In this document: positions 35,539 to 45,745 of the stretch, piece after piece
Layout of the letters: each line of letters opens with the position of its first letter
Numbering within the stretch: position 1 is the stretch's first letter
DNA from: Candidatus Chromulinivorax destructor
Lineage (GTDB): Bacteria > Babelota > Babeliae > Babelales > Chromulinivoraceae
Assembly (NCBI RefSeq): GCF_003366055.1
Contig: NZ_CP025544.1
Span: 727,278-791,277 of the forward strand
Direction of reading: 5' to 3'
DNA: 64,000 nt
Position numbers and translations under genes: made by a program
Notes under the pieces: model-generated
What the model saw: the letters and a program-made list of their open reading frames with translations, nothing else
What the model was told of the DNA's origin: nothing
The model's database searches: none

Positions 35539-36942
35539 ATGAAAAAATATCAATTATTATTTATTTTATTATTCGGTATGCATAGTGTAAGAATGTATGC
35601 ATCGCAAAATAATTTACTGCAATATGAGCAAGATAATAAAGATATTTTAGATAGTTATATTCCTTTAAAAGAGGGCTTTAATCTTTTACCAGATGAAGAT
35701 AAAACTAATTTCTTATCAAAATACCATCATAACAATATTGATGATGTCATGAAATGTATGCTGAATGATAATGAAGATGAAGCATTCTATGGCGATGTAA
35801 TTCAAGAAGTTGAGGATTTACTTAATCAGAGATTTAAAGATTCTTTTTTGAAAGAATTTGAACGAGTAATTAAAACACCACGTAACAGTATTTATACTAT
35901 TTCTGATCCAGTATTTTCTTATGTTATGAAGTATCATCATACTAAGCTACAAGGAATGGTAAGAAGTTGGATAGGAAGAAAAGATAAAAGATATTTGGAC
36001 AGTGCAGTTGATCATAAAAATCGATGTGTTGTTAAAATGTTATTAGATCTTGGAATTAATCCAAATGTTAAAAGTTCTTTTCGTTCTATCATGCGAGATG
36101 AGATCGTTTTAGATATGCAAGCAATAAAGCATAAGACTAGATTATTTGAAGGTTGTGATAATGCAGGCACTGCATTACATAAAGCTGCAGAAAAAGGCTA
36201 TGTAGAAATAATAGAAGAATTAATAGCTCATGGTGCAGATATAAATATTCAAGATTTTAATGGTTTGACTCCTTTACATCAAGCAGTGCAAGGAAACCAG
36301 ATTCGAGCTATACAATTATTATGTCGTGCGGGTGTTGATCTTAACATTAAAAACAGGTTAGGACAAACAGCGTTACACCAAGCTGCAGAAAAAGGCTATA
36401 TAGAAATAATAGGGGAATTAAGAGCTCATGGAGCACATTTAAATATTCAAGATAATGAAGGAAATACTCCATTACATAAAGCAGTGCAAGCACAGAAGAT
36501 TCAAGCTGTACAATCATTATGTTCGATGCGTGCTCATGTTAACATTCAAGATAACTTGGGACAAACAGCATTATATAAAATTTGTTTAGGTAGAAGAACA
36601 GACCGGGAGAATGATTTTTTAGGAATATTATTGCGTGCACATGCTGATGTAAATATACCAGATAATGAAGGAAATGTGCCATTACATATTGCTGTAAAAT
36701 GTGATCGGAATGCTTTAGTAGATTTACTTATTAAAGCAGGTGCAAACCTAAATGCTCAAAATGATAACGGTGACACTGCTTTACATTATGCTCGATATCT
36801 AGGATCTAATAGTGAGTATTCATTATTGAAGGCAGGCGCAAAGGCATTTGTTAAGAACAAACAAGGGATGCTTCCAGAAAAATCTTCTACAATGAGTAAT
36901 GATAATTGTCGGATGTATCGCTTTCGTATATACAACAAATAA
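35539..36942 (+). CDS. Secreted ankyrin-repeat protein (467 aa)
   Basis: Signal peptide MKKYQLLFILLFGMHSVRMYAS. Residues 25-150 are a non-ankyrin helical part. Ankyrin units run from about 160 to 450 with the pattern TALHKAAEKGYVEIIEEL...HGADINIQD. Units near 213-278 and 279-344 are recent duplicates at DNA level. One unit (YKICLGRRTDRENDF) is disrupted by an insertion. Likely a protein-binding effector or envelope protein; target unknown. Its start is about 120 bases past the secretion-run terminator, so it is separately transcribed. Confidence 0.9.
   Translation: MKKYQLLFILLFGMHSVRMYASQNNLLQYEQDNKDILDSYIPLKEGFNLLPDEDKTNFLSKYHHNNIDDVMKCMLNDNEDEAFYGDVIQEVEDLLNQRFKDSFLKEFERVIKTPRNSIYTISDPVFSYVMKYHHTKLQGMVRSWIGRKDKRYLDSAVDHKNRCVVKMLLDLGINPNVKSSFRSIMRDEIVLDMQAIKHKTRLFEGCDNAGTALHKAAEKGYVEIIEELIAHGADINIQDFNGLTPLHQAVQGNQIRAIQLLCRAGVDLNIKNRLGQTALHQAAEKGYIEIIGELRAHGAHLNIQDNEGNTPLHKAVQAQKIQAVQSLCSMRAHVNIQDNLGQTALYKICLGRRTDRENDFLGILLRAHADVNIPDNEGNVPLHIAVKCDRNALVDLLIKAGANLNAQNDNGDTALHYARYLGSNSEYSLLKAGAKAFVKNKQGMLPEKSSTMSNDNCRMYRFRIYNK
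36175..36570 (+). repeat. 198-bp tandem duplication of two ankyrin units
   Basis: 36175-36372 and 36373-36570 align over their full length, each coding 66 residues (two 33-residue ankyrin units). The shared stretch around gctgcagaaaaaggctat at 36184 and 36382 is identical. The offset is exactly 198, so frame is kept. Confidence 0.85.
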
Positions 36943-37000
36943 TTTGTTATTTTGTTTATATGGTGTCATAAAGCAAATTTAGTACTTTAGATTTTTTATA

Positions 37001-37041
37001 AAAAAGAGTATCTTTGCAAATAAAACAAAGATACTCTTTTT
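37001..37041. terminator. Bidirectional terminator between ankyrin gene and enolase
   Basis: AAAAAGAGTATCTTTG pairs with CAAAGATACTCTTTTT around a short A-rich loop. It lies between convergent genes and lies 17 bases beyond the enolase stop. Confidence 0.88.
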
Positions 37042-37057
37042 ATGTATTGAATGTCTA

Positions 37058-38296
37058 TTACTCAGCGTTGATCATGCGGTCAATTTCTAACAATCGATTA
37101 TATTTACTTAAACGTTCGCCTCGACAAGGTGCACCAGCTTTTATAAAATCTGCAGCAACTCCAACAGCAAGATCAGCAATAAACGTATCATTTGTTTCGC
37201 CTGAGCGATGAGATATAACAATTGTTAAATTTTTATTTTTACACACATCTATAGCTGCAAGCGTCTGGCTGACCGTACCAATCTGGTTTGGCTTAATTAA
37301 CACAGCATTTGCAATTTTTTGTAAAACGCCTTTACGAATTTTCATTGGGCTTGTTACAAAAATATCATCACCAACAAGCTTAATTTGCTCACCTAGTGCA
37401 AGCGTTAATTTTTGCCATCCTAGAGTGTCGTTTTCGTCTAATCCGTCTTCTATGCTCATAATTGGGTACTGCTTACACAGTGATTCGTAGAGAGTTATCA
37501 AATCAAGGCTGGATAAGTTTTTTTCTTGTTGTAAGTGATAGGTTTTTGTTGCTTCATCATAGAACTGTGATGCTGCTACATCAAGTGCTATAGCATAGTT
37601 TTGTAGGCCAAGTTCTTTTATTGAGCTCATTAAAAGCTCAAGAGCTGCAGTATCTTGCGATAAATTTGGAGCAAAGCCACCTTCATCACCAACGCTTGTT
37701 GATAATCCTTGTGTATCAATTGATTTTTTAAGATGTTGGTAGAACGTAACGCCATCATGCAAAGCTTGCGTATAATTTTTTGAAGTTGGTACGATCATGA
37801 ACTCTTGGATAGCAAGATTATTATTTGCATGAGCACCGCCATTAATCATATTAAACATTGGCGTTGGCAGATGTGCTTGATTTGTTCCAGATACTCGTTG
37901 AATTAATTCAAAAAGTTCGATATTTTCAGCTGCCGCTTGAGCTTTAAATAGTGCCATGCTGACTGCAATTGTGGTGTTAGCGCCAATAGTAATTTTTTGA
38001 GGATGTGTATCAAGATCCATTAAGATCGAATCCATGGCAAGAGCATTAATTGGTTGACCAATAAATTTTGGAGCAATGGTATCGTTAATAATTGCAACTG
38101 CTTGCAATACGCCTTTGCCAGCAAATCTTGTTATATCATTATCACGGAGTTCTAAGGCTTCTTGTTTACCAACTGAAGCGCCAGATGGAGCAGATGCTGT
38201 TACTTTTTTTCCATTTGCTAAATAAATACAGCATTCAATTGTTGGAAGTCCTCGAGAATCAAAAATTTCATAGGCATATACATTAGTTATGTTCAT
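37058..38296 (-). CDS. eno: Enolase
   Basis: It converts 2-phosphoglycerate to phosphoenolpyruvate. Conserved parts seen: EIFDSRGLPTIEC and APSGASVGKQEALELRD at the N-terminus; the catalytic Glu in SVGDEGGFAPN; metal ligands in ALDVA, SIEDGLDENDTLGW and LVGDDIFVT; the catalytic Lys in LIKPNQIGT; and the signature SHRSGETND. 412 aa, a little shorter than the usual 425-435, with the short end after ERLSKYNRLLEID. Transcribed alone. With tpiA it shows that lower glycolysis is kept. Confidence 0.97.
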   Translation of the reverse strand: MNITNVYAYEIFDSRGLPTIECCIYLANGKKVTASAPSGASVGKQEALELRDNDITRFAGKGVLQAVAIINDTIAPKFIGQPINALAMDSILMDLDTHPQKITIGANTTIAVSMALFKAQAAAENIELFELIQRVSGTNQAHLPTPMFNMINGGAHANNNLAIQEFMIVPTSKNYTQALHDGVTFYQHLKKSIDTQGLSTSVGDEGGFAPNLSQDTAALELLMSSIKELGLQNYAIALDVAASQFYDEATKTYHLQQEKNLSSLDLITLYESLCKQYPIMSIEDGLDENDTLGWQKLTLALGEQIKLVGDDIFVTSPMKIRKGVLQKIANAVLIKPNQIGTVSQTLAAIDVCKNKNLTIVISHRSGETNDTFIADLAVGVAADFIKAGAPCRGERLSKYNRLLEIDRMINAE

Positions 38297-38409
38297 ACTA
38301 TAGACAATCTTTTTTAAGGTTAATTATTATTTTAAATTATACTGTAATAAAATTGTGGTTGAAATGTTATTTTGTATACAAAAATATTTTTTAAAATTTT
38401 CAGAAAGTT

Positions 38410-38919
38410 ATGACGATGCATATATCTATATTTTTAATTTTTTTCTTGCCATGTATCGTAACTCATCAACTTATGAGCGCTGAAAGGCTTCAATTTTTAG
38501 ATGAAAAGTTTATAAGTAGTTATGTGGGAAAATTGAAAAGTGAAATCATTGCTCTTGAGCTGCAGCTAGAAAATGAATCAATATCTCCTGCTTGTTATGC
38601 TCATGCACTGCAATTTTTAATGCAAGATTTTTCTATGCAAATCAAGACTCAAGAGTTAAAAATATCGGTAGAAACTCTTCATCAAAGGGCCCTTGATAAT
38701 GATATTGAATTATTACCGCTTGAGGCAAGCGAAAAACTTATTGCAGGTAACCACGTGTACTCAGCAGAATATATAAATTTTATTTGCAATAGATTGACTT
38801 GCCCTGTAAAAGCAGACACTATACCTCTTTCTTTTCCTGTTGCTCAACATGTTATACAAGTAAGAAAAGCAGCAATTATAGCAAAAAATAATTACGAACA
38901 AGAAGAATATGATAGGTAA
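38410..38919 (+). CDS. Exported protein of unknown function (169 aa)
   Basis: A signal-peptide-like start (MHISIFLIFFLPCIVTHQLMSA); ATG 38410 or ATG 38416 may be used. The mature part is short and helical by pattern (ISSYVGKLKSEIIALELQLE; FSMQIKTQELKISVETLHQ), with one Cys pair. No family recognised. It is divergent from eno and followed directly by a palindromic repeat copy that begins 23 bases after the stop. Confidence 0.65.
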   Translation: MTMHISIFLIFFLPCIVTHQLMSAERLQFLDEKFISSYVGKLKSEIIALELQLENESISPACYAHALQFLMQDFSMQIKTQELKISVETLHQRALDNDIELLPLEASEKLIAGNHVYSAEYINFICNRLTCPVKADTIPLSFPVAQHVIQVRKAAIIAKNNYEQEEYDR

Positions 38920-38942
38920 TAAAAATATTCATCTGTTTATTA

Positions 38943-39153
38943 GGTTCCGTTGAGTTTTTAAAATAAATAAAAAACAATAACAAAAACATCCTACGTTTTT
39001 TACAAAAACTCCGGAAAACGAGACCCCAGCGGGGGTGAATCGCTAAAATTTTATAAAAAAGTGGATAGTTGCCGCCGCCACCACGGTCGCAAAAGCGCAA
39101 GCGTAGGCTTATGGTAAGTGATTTAAAGGTTAACTACAAAACTCAACAGAACC
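38943..39153 (+). repeat. TA-flanked imperfect palindromic repeat, subfamily B copy 1
   Basis: 211 bp flanked by TA at both ends. Terminal arms ggttccgttgagttttt and aaaactcaacagaacc are inverted with one mismatch; inner arms are CCTACG and CGTAGG. Inner hairpins are ACCCC-agcg-GGGGT and GTGG...CCAC. It differs from the copy at 57223 at only a handful of bases. It shares the plan, though not the arm sequence, with subfamily A. Confidence 0.9.
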
Positions 39154-39186
39154 TAGTAAGTTTTTGTAATTACATAAGATTTACAT

Positions 39187-40182
39187 CTAAAATATTTTTT
39201 TATCAGCACGGTTTGTTGCATCTGGATGAGCTCCTAATGAAAGTAAGAGATCAATAGCTTGACGACGTTCAAAAAGATAAGCTCTATCAAGAGCACTGTA
39301 TCCTTGAGAGTCTTTTTCATTCAAATCATGACCTAAATAATGTAAATATTTAATAGTTTTAATGGCATTGCATTGCGCAGCAAAAATAATCAGAGGTGCT
39401 GCTTTTAATGATTTTCTATGGGATTTATGCCGTCCAGATGTGCTTTTTACCCCAGATTTCATAAGAAGTTGTACCATTGGTAGAGCATCATTTTGTAAAG
39501 GGTAATAGAGGGGGGTTTTTTTTATTGGCTTATTATCATGATGAATTAAAATACCACATGCAATCATTAAAGCTGCAATTTCCAAACTGTCTTCAGGGTA
39601 TAAAATATCTGCACATATATCATTAAAATAGTTATTGCATGCAGGCAAAGCACTGTCACAAATTGGTGATGGCGGCATATACTTATCAGTTGTTACATTT
39701 TGTCTTTGTGCATAAGCAAAGTATCTATTCCAATATTCAACTCGTAAACAATTTTTTATATTTTTAATTGCATATTTATCTCTGTTTGATGAGGAGAGTA
39801 GATCAAGATAGCATTGTAAATTATTTTGACAGTTTTTAACAACAAGAGCCTGGTGTTCAGGAGTTTTAATTAATGTTAATTCATTTGATACCTCTGAGTT
39901 AAGAGGAGTAAAGTGAGTTGCTTGTAGATATGATGTTATCTGATCTTGGACAGGGACAGGTAAATTGTTATATTGTGAATATAGGCTTGGTTTGCTTCGT
40001 GTAATGGATTGTTTTTCTTGTGTTAAATCTTCTGGATAGAAAGCATAAAAATTATTGCTCTCTAAGAAATCATTATATTTTTCTTGGGGAGTTTTTTGTA
40101 TTTTTTTATGTGATTTTTGTTGTGGTATTATGTCAATATGGCATAGCAAAGGCAATAAAAGTAAGGTTGTTCTTTTTCTCAT
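39187..40182 (-). CDS. Exported ankyrin-containing protein (331 aa)
   Basis: N-terminal signal-like segment (MRKRTTLLLLPLLCHIDIIPQQ). Near residues 72-92 the sequence NNLPVPVQDQITSYLQATHF resembles an F-box-like helix pair, a weak match. The C-terminal ~130 residues contain ankyrin units (KTIKYLHYLGHDLNEKDSQG; YSALDRAYLFERRQAIDLLL). It ends almost on an ankyrin boundary. It starts 6 bases after the stop of the 115-aa gene, so the two are cotranscribed. F-box plus ankyrin would suggest a eukaryotic ubiquitin-pathway target, but this is tentative. Confidence 0.72.
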   Translation of the reverse strand: MRKRTTLLLLPLLCHIDIIPQQKSHKKIQKTPQEKYNDFLESNNFYAFYPEDLTQEKQSITRSKPSLYSQYNNLPVPVQDQITSYLQATHFTPLNSEVSNELTLIKTPEHQALVVKNCQNNLQCYLDLLSSSNRDKYAIKNIKNCLRVEYWNRYFAYAQRQNVTTDKYMPPSPICDSALPACNNYFNDICADILYPEDSLEIAALMIACGILIHHDNKPIKKTPLYYPLQNDALPMVQLLMKSGVKSTSGRHKSHRKSLKAAPLIIFAAQCNAIKTIKYLHYLGHDLNEKDSQGYSALDRAYLFERRQAIDLLLSLGAHPDATNRADKKIF

Positions 40183-40188
40183 GAGTTA

Positions 40189-40536
40189 CTACTTTTTATT
40201 ATTATATTTATTGTAATTGTTTATATACGCAAATGAGGTTACAGCAACTACCCCAATAACAGCTTCAGGAGTTGATGCACTGACGCCAAGAACAATACCT
40301 GCGCAGTGAGCTGGAATCGATTCTGGTGCTTTTACTCGAGCTAATCCATAACTATTGATAGCAAGTGCTGCAAGATGAAGAGCTTGCATGTATTCTATTG
40401 GTTGATCACAGAAAGATCGTTGTTGAAAAGTTACATTGCCAATAGATTTTTTTAGCAAATGTCTATGCATTGGTAGAATTGATTGATGCACGATACAACA
40501 ACTGAGTAAAAATATTTTTTTAAGTATATGTTTCAT
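40189..40536 (-). CDS. Small exported or membrane protein of unknown function (115 aa)
   Basis: Signal-like start (MKHILKKIFLLSCCIVHQSILPM) and a hydrophobic, glycine- and valine-rich C-terminal half (CAGIVLGVSASTPEAVIGVVAVTSFAY) that could form one or two membrane helices, ending in Asn/Lys-rich residues. No family recognised. It is the first gene of a two-gene run with the ankyrin protein at 39187. Confidence 0.6.
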   Translation of the reverse strand: MKHILKKIFLLSCCIVHQSILPMHRHLLKKSIGNVTFQQRSFCDQPIEYMQALHLAALAINSYGLARVKAPESIPAHCAGIVLGVSASTPEAVIGVVAVTSFAYINNYNKYNNKK

Positions 40537-40612
40537 AGTACTCCATTCTATAGCGTCATAAAATAATGTTTATTATTCTAAAAAATGAGAGGAATTAGAT
40601 TCAAGAGCTTGA

Positions 40613-40720
40613 GGTAGAATGAATCAAATTTTTATTATAAATTTTCGCCCTACGTTTTTTATAAAAACTTGGCGAAATTGCAGGCTTGTATATTAATTTT
40701 TAAATTTGGTTCACATAGTC
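40613..40720 (+). repeat. Palindromic repeat, subfamily A copy 4, internally deleted (108 bp)
   Basis: It keeps the left part (aatcaaatttttattataaa, then ccctacgttttttataaaaact) and the right terminal arm (aaatttggttcacatagtc, then TA), but lacks the central region with the two hairpins. The left boundary is less clear. The remnant folds with TTCGCC and GGCGAA. Confidence 0.75.
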
Positions 40721-40721
40721 T

Positions 40722-40762
40722 ACAAAATAAAAGCTCAGGCAAGTGCTGAGCTTTTATTTTGT
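40722..40762. terminator. Terminator after the CNNM/CorC gene
   Basis: ACAAAATAAAAGCTCAG pairs with CTGAGCTTTTATTTTGT around GCAAGTG. It directly abuts the truncated repeat copy and lies just beyond the minus-strand stop at 40768. Confidence 0.88.
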
Positions 40763-40767
40763 GTAAT

Positions 40768-42072
40768 TTAGTTATGTGATAGCGAGTTGTTTTCTTCATC
40801 TATTGCTCTAATATGAACAGTTAGCACTCGTTTGTGGTCTGCTTTTTCTATAGTAAAAATAAAATTTTTATAAGTAATAGCTTCACCTTTTCGTGGTAAA
40901 TGTTGCATTTGTTCAGAAATAAATCCGCCAAGCGTTACGGCAGATTGTGTTGGAAACGATATTTTGAGTAATGGATGAAGTCGATCAAGATCAATTGTTC
41001 CATCAACAGACCATTCGCAATCTTTTTTTAAGACTCTAATTTTTGCAGAGTCACGATTTGCATCATGTTCATCATGAATATCGCCAACAATTTCTTCTAA
41101 AGCATCTTCAAGCGTTACAAGACCAATCGTATTTCCATATTCATCAAGCACCATCGCCATGTGAATATGTTGCAATTTAAACTCTTTTAAAAGTTCATTT
41201 ACTTTCATATTGTCTGGCACAAATATAATTGGACGCATTAATTCTTGTAACTTCATAGAACGCTTTTTTTGCAGAGCAAATAAAAGGTCTTTTAAGTAGA
41301 CGATACCAATAATATTTTCTGGATTATCTTGATAGACAGGAAATCGAGAGAATTGATATTCTGAAAATTTATCAATAAATGTATCAATATCATCCATGAC
41401 ATTAATGCTAATAATTTCACTTTTAGGGATTAAGATTTCTTTTACCGAAGTCTGTGTCATAATGAATATATTTTGCAGCATAGCTGTTTTTTCATAATCC
41501 ATAAGACCATTTTCTTCGATATAGTTAATCAAAAAATGAATCTCTTTTTCAGAAATAATTTGCTCATCTTCTGCACCCATAGCTTTTGAGATATATACTG
41601 ATATGTTATTCAGTTGATTAGCTATTGGTCCAAGGACTTTATAAAAAATATTTACGATCCACAAGGTTGACGTAAATGTTTTAGTCCCAAGTGATTGAGC
41701 AATACTTTTAGGAACAATTTCACCAAAAATAGAAACCATGATTGTCGTAATCAAAATCCCAAGGATAAATGAAATACTATCTGGAACCTGGAATCGTTGA
41801 AATAAATTGTCTGTTAAACGTTGTGATATAACAGCACACGTTACATTGGCAAGATTAGCAGCGATCAAAATAGAAATTAAAACATGCTGAGGATTTTTTC
41901 CAAAAGCCTGAAATAAATGTTTATATTTTGGCGTTGCAAGTTCTATTTCTTTTAATTTAAACAATCGTAGTGCTGTTATACTCGTTTCAAGAAATGAAAA
42001 AAGTGCACAGGTAACTAAAGATAATAAAAAAAGTATGACATTTACTGATAATGTTTGCGTGTACTGTTCCAT
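40768..42072 (-). CDS. CNNM/CorC (HlyC) family membrane protein with CBS domains
   Basis: N-terminal DUF21/CNNM domain with about four hydrophobic segments (FLLSLVTCALFSFLETSITAL; VLISILIAANLANVTCAVI; GEIVPKSIAQSLG), a CBS pair (MTQTSVKEILIPKSEIISI; MRPIIFVPDNMKVNELLKEF...GLVTLEDALEEIVGDI) and the C-terminal CorC_HlyC domain (SVDGTIDLDRLHPLLKISFP). 434 aa. The family is linked to magnesium or other cation transport. It starts 26 bases after the rpoD stop, the last gene of lgt-dnaG-rpoD-corC. The substrate cannot be told from sequence. Confidence 0.9.
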   Translation of the reverse strand: MEQYTQTLSVNVILFLLSLVTCALFSFLETSITALRLFKLKEIELATPKYKHLFQAFGKNPQHVLISILIAANLANVTCAVISQRLTDNLFQRFQVPDSISFILGILITTIMVSIFGEIVPKSIAQSLGTKTFTSTLWIVNIFYKVLGPIANQLNNISVYISKAMGAEDEQIISEKEIHFLINYIEENGLMDYEKTAMLQNIFIMTQTSVKEILIPKSEIISINVMDDIDTFIDKFSEYQFSRFPVYQDNPENIIGIVYLKDLLFALQKKRSMKLQELMRPIIFVPDNMKVNELLKEFKLQHIHMAMVLDEYGNTIGLVTLEDALEEIVGDIHDEHDANRDSAKIRVLKKDCEWSVDGTIDLDRLHPLLKISFPTQSAVTLGGFISEQMQHLPRKGEAITYKNFIFTIEKADHKRVLTVHIRAIDEENNSLSHN

Positions 42073-42098
42073 AAAAGCTCTCTTTTTAATTTACAAAA

Positions 42099-43997
42099 TT
42101 ATTCGTTGTCATCAACATCAGTATTATTAAACTCTTTTTCGAAGAAAGATTGAAGCTTTTTGCTTCGAGAAGGATGTTTAAGTTTCTTTAAAGCTTTAAC
42201 TTCGATTTGTCGAATACGTTCTCGCGTTACAGAAAAATCTTTACCAACTTCTTCAAGTGTATGTTCTGATGCAACATCAATACCAAATCTCATTTTTAAA
42301 ACTTTTTCTTCACGAGGAGTTAAAGTTTTAAGAACTTCACGAACTTTTTCTTTTAAATCGCTGTTAGCAACAATATCAGAAGGTGAGAATTCATTTTCAC
42401 TTTCAATAAAATCTTTAATCGAAGCATCGTTGCTATCACCAACCGGAGTTTCAAGTGATATTGGTTCTTTAGAGATTTTAATGATGTTCTTAATTTTCTT
42501 TTCATCAAGATTAAGTTTTTTTGCTAATTCTTCGTAGGTCGGTTCTCTTCCTGAATCTTGTAAGAAGGAGTGCTTAATTTTGTTGATCTTGTTTAAGGTT
42601 TCTACCATATGCACTGGAACTCGAATAGTTCTTGATTGATCAGCAATTGCACGTGTTATTGCTTGACGGATCCACCAGGTAGCGTAGGTAGAAAATTTAT
42701 AACCACGTTCAAATTCAAACTTTTCTACAGCCTTCATTAAACCGATATTTCCTTCTTGGATCAAGTCTAAGAAGTGTAATCCACGGTTTACATATTTTTT
42801 TGCAATATTAACAACAAGTCGTAAGTTAGCTTGTGCTAAATCACTTTTAGCTTGTTTGTCTTTAGCTTGCCCTTTTAAGAACTTTTTGTAAAATTCAATC
42901 GATTTTGCAGACGGCAAACCAAGTTCATTTTCAGCTTTTCTAATTGTTTTTGTTGCAATTCGAGCCTGAACTTCGTAGTCATTAATTGTCGCTTGCTTTT
43001 CTTCATCACGATCTTTTGATTTCTTAAGACTTGTAATCGTCAAATTCATTTTTTCAACAAAACGACGACGCTCAAGAATCTTATTGATACCTTTATCGAT
43101 TTTCTTCCCAAGTTTTCTAATTAATTTATTAGATAACTTAATAGATGAAATAGTAACGCTTATTTCTTCTTTGTTTTCGCGCACTTTATCAAGCATTTCT
43201 TGCTTAGCAGCTTGTGTTGTTAGTAAGCCTTTATAGCTGACGTAAATAGCTTTTTCGTTTTGAATCAGCTTTTTAATTTTTGTAATAATCTTAAGCAGAT
43301 ATTTTTTCTCTTCTTGAAGATTTGGTAAGTTTTCTTCATCAAACTCAGAAAATTGAATAATATCTTTCAGTTGAATTGTCTCTTTGGTTATCTTATCGCC
43401 AATAATAGACAGTTCTTTATGAATAATCGGAAAATATGATAAAGCTCGAATCGATTCTGCTTTTCCTGATGCGATTTTACTTGCAATTGCAGCTTCAGTT
43501 GCTTTGTTAAGCAAAGGAATTTTACCGATATCACGTAAATAACATTTAACACCATCAGCTACTTGTGATGAATCTGAAGTATGACGAGTTTCAGCTTTAT
43601 CTTCTTTGTCATCTTCGTCTTCTTCATCTTTATCATCTTGAAGATACAGTGTCGAATTAATTTTCCCAATGGTAAATGAAGCCGACTCATCGGTATTGCT
43701 GGTTCTCATGTCATCTGCAGAAAACAATGGATCAGCACTTATTTCTTCTTGCATAACAAGTTCAATATTGTTTTTTTCGATTGATTTTAAGAACTTGTTA
43801 GCATCAGCTTCAGAAAACTTGTGTTCATCACCAAATTCTATAACCGATTCATACGTAACAAAACGATTCTTTTTACCTTCGTCAAGAAATGCTTTAATAG
43901 CATCTTCTATCGAAATAGGTTTTTCAGCTGCAGCGACATCTTTCATCGCTGATAGCTTTGAGTATTTGGTTGGTTTTCCAGCTACTTTTTTTATCAT
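42099..43997 (-). CDS. rpoD: RpoD, primary sigma factor (sigma-70)
   Basis: Region 1.1-like start ([20 protein letters not shown]), an acidic spacer, region 1.2 ([14 protein letters not shown]), a long charged non-conserved insert, region 2 ([56 protein letters not shown]), 2.4 RTIRVPVHM, region 3, and region 4 ([35 protein letters not shown]). All elements of a housekeeping sigma are present. 632 aa. Its start overlaps the dnaG stop by four bases, the classic macromolecular-synthesis pairing. This supports reading -35/-10 boxes in the window as ordinary sigma-70 sites. Confidence 0.96.
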   Translation of the reverse strand: MIKKVAGKPTKYSKLSAMKDVAAAEKPISIEDAIKAFLDEGKKNRFVTYESVIEFGDEHKFSEADANKFLKSIEKNNIELVMQEEISADPLFSADDMRTSNTDESASFTIGKINSTLYLQDDKDEEDEDDKEDKAETRHTSDSSQVADGVKCYLRDIGKIPLLNKATEAAIASKIASGKAESIRALSYFPIIHKELSIIGDKITKETIQLKDIIQFSEFDEENLPNLQEEKKYLLKIITKIKKLIQNEKAIYVSYKGLLTTQAAKQEMLDKVRENKEEISVTISSIKLSNKLIRKLGKKIDKGINKILERRRFVEKMNLTITSLKKSKDRDEEKQATINDYEVQARIATKTIRKAENELGLPSAKSIEFYKKFLKGQAKDKQAKSDLAQANLRLVVNIAKKYVNRGLHFLDLIQEGNIGLMKAVEKFEFERGYKFSTYATWWIRQAITRAIADQSRTIRVPVHMVETLNKINKIKHSFLQDSGREPTYEELAKKLNLDEKKIKNIIKISKEPISLETPVGDSNDASIKDFIESENEFSPSDIVANSDLKEKVREVLKTLTPREEKVLKMRFGIDVASEHTLEEVGKDFSVTRERIRQIEVKALKKLKHPSRSKKLQSFFEKEFNNTDVDDNE

Positions 43998-45745
43998 AAG
44001 CTTCCATTCTTTAATAATTTTAATTTTATAGCTTGAAAAGCTGTCACAATCGTTTGTATTTCTTCGTTATTAGAATCTTGAGTAGCTTGTTTCAATTTCA
44101 TCTTAATATTTACAACGATTGATTTCCAATGTTTTTTCTGAAATTGTAACAACATCTGCTCAAAAGCACTTTCTATATTTGTTTCTTCAAGCGCAAACAA
44201 AAGTTGATGAATATAAACTTGCTCATCAGCTGTGAGTTGTTCTTGAATTTTTGCTAAAGAAATAGTTGGATTCGGTTCTATTATTTTCGCTATTTTTAAA
44301 AGTAATTCATTATAAGGGGTTGGTAACCCGGCTGCAAGTAAAGTTTTATTTTCGCTATTTAATAGATGCGGATAATGCAATATTGCAGAAAATATCTTAC
44401 TTTCAAGCGGCGTTAGAACGCTACTAGAGGTTATATCTGTCGTTGATTTCTCAACTGGTTTGCTGGTAACATTATACTCTGTTCTTAAAATTTCTAAAGG
44501 AATTTGTAAGATTTCAGATGCTTTTAAAAGTAATATATCCTTTTTTAAAGGATCTTGGAGCGAGTGTATTAACGATATAATACTTGCTGTTGCTTCCATT
44601 TTTTCTTTTAAGCTTTTATTCTGAAAATCATGACCTTTTGATTGTAAGAAAAATGTAAAAACGTCTTGCGCTTGGCGAATATACGGTTTTAGATCCTGAT
44701 TTTTATATAAAAATGATGCGGGATCACTATCTTTTGGCAAGCTAATAACTTTTGTCTCAACATCAATACTCCAACAAAGTTGCGTTAATCGTAAAATAGC
44801 TTCTTGCCCAGCATTGTCACCATCGTACATAACATACAGTTGTTGCGTGTAGTTTGCTATTTTTTTAAGATGTTCAAGTGTGCAAGCTGTTCCAAGTGTA
44901 GCAACGCTATTTTTGTATCCATAACTGTGCATTGCGATGCAATCTGTGTATCCTTCAACCAAAAATGCAATATCATTGCTTTGAATATTTTTCTTTGCAA
45001 CGTCTAATCCAAAAAGTAATGTTCCTTTCTGGAAAAACTGATTTTCTTTTGAGTTGTAATATTTTGAGCGTTCATCATCTGGCAAGAAAACTCTTCCGCC
45101 AAAACCACAATGACGTCCAAGGTGATCTTTAATTGGGAAGATAATTCTGCTTTCAAAAGGTGAATAGATGTTTGCCTGCCCTTGAAAAATAATACCAGCA
45201 CGTATTAAATCTTGTGTTAAAAACCCTTGCGCAGATACATAGTTGAGAAGGCTTTTTATAGCCATATTTCCTTTAGGGAAATATCCAATTAAAAACTGTG
45301 TAATTGATTGCTGGTTAAATTTTCGACTATGCACATAATTTAATGCGGTATCATGTTGAAATAACTGGTCGTGGCACCAGTTTGCTACCAGCTTACACAA
45401 AGCAAAGTATGCATCTTTTTCGGTTCGAGTTTCTTGAGATGAAGAAAATGATGATTTAATTTGTTCAGGAACGTTCAGATTATACTTTTCAATTAAATAT
45501 TGAGCAGCTTCGTATTGCGACATTTTTTCAATTTTAGCAATAAAAGAAATTACATCACCAGACTCATTACAGCCAAAGCAATAAAAAATTTCCTTGTCCG
45601 GACTTACCGTAAACGAAGGAGTTTTTTCTTGATGAAACGGGCAAGGTGATTTCCAGTAGAGACCACCAGATTTTTTAAGTGTTGTATATTCATTGATGAC
45701 ATCAAGAATGCGAACACTGTTTTTAATAAAGTTAAATAGATTCAT
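43994..45745 (-). CDS. dnaG: DnaG, DNA primase
   Basis: It makes RNA primers for replication. N-terminal CHC2 zinc finger ([15 protein letters not shown] near 34, [16 protein letters not shown] near 54), the RNA polymerase core with [10 protein letters not shown], and a TOPRIM fold ([16 protein letters not shown] near 256; [13 protein letters not shown] near 302). The C-terminal helicase-binding part is divergent. I chose ATG 45745 since the product then starts [17 protein letters not shown], as in the family; the frame is open 17 codons further upstream inside lgt. 583 aa. It overlaps lgt by 14 bases and rpoD by four. Confidence 0.96.
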   Translation of the reverse strand: MNLFNFIKNSVRILDVINEYTTLKKSGGLYWKSPCPFHQEKTPSFTVSPDKEIFYCFGCNESGDVISFIAKIEKMSQYEAAQYLIEKYNLNVPEQIKSSFSSSQETRTEKDAYFALCKLVANWCHDQLFQHDTALNYVHSRKFNQQSITQFLIGYFPKGNMAIKSLLNYVSAQGFLTQDLIRAGIIFQGQANIYSPFESRIIFPIKDHLGRHCGFGGRVFLPDDERSKYYNSKENQFFQKGTLLFGLDVAKKNIQSNDIAFLVEGYTDCIAMHSYGYKNSVATLGTACTLEHLKKIANYTQQLYVMYDGDNAGQEAILRLTQLCWSIDVETKVISLPKDSDPASFLYKNQDLKPYIRQAQDVFTFFLQSKGHDFQNKSLKEKMEATASIISLIHSLQDPLKKDILLLKASEILQIPLEILRTEYNVTSKPVEKSTTDITSSSVLTPLESKIFSAILHYPHLLNSENKTLLAAGLPTPYNELLLKIAKIIEPNPTISLAKIQEQLTADEQVYIHQLLFALEETNIESAFEQMLLQFQKKHWKSIVVNIKMKLKQATQDSNNEEIQTIVTAFQAIKLKLLKNGSL

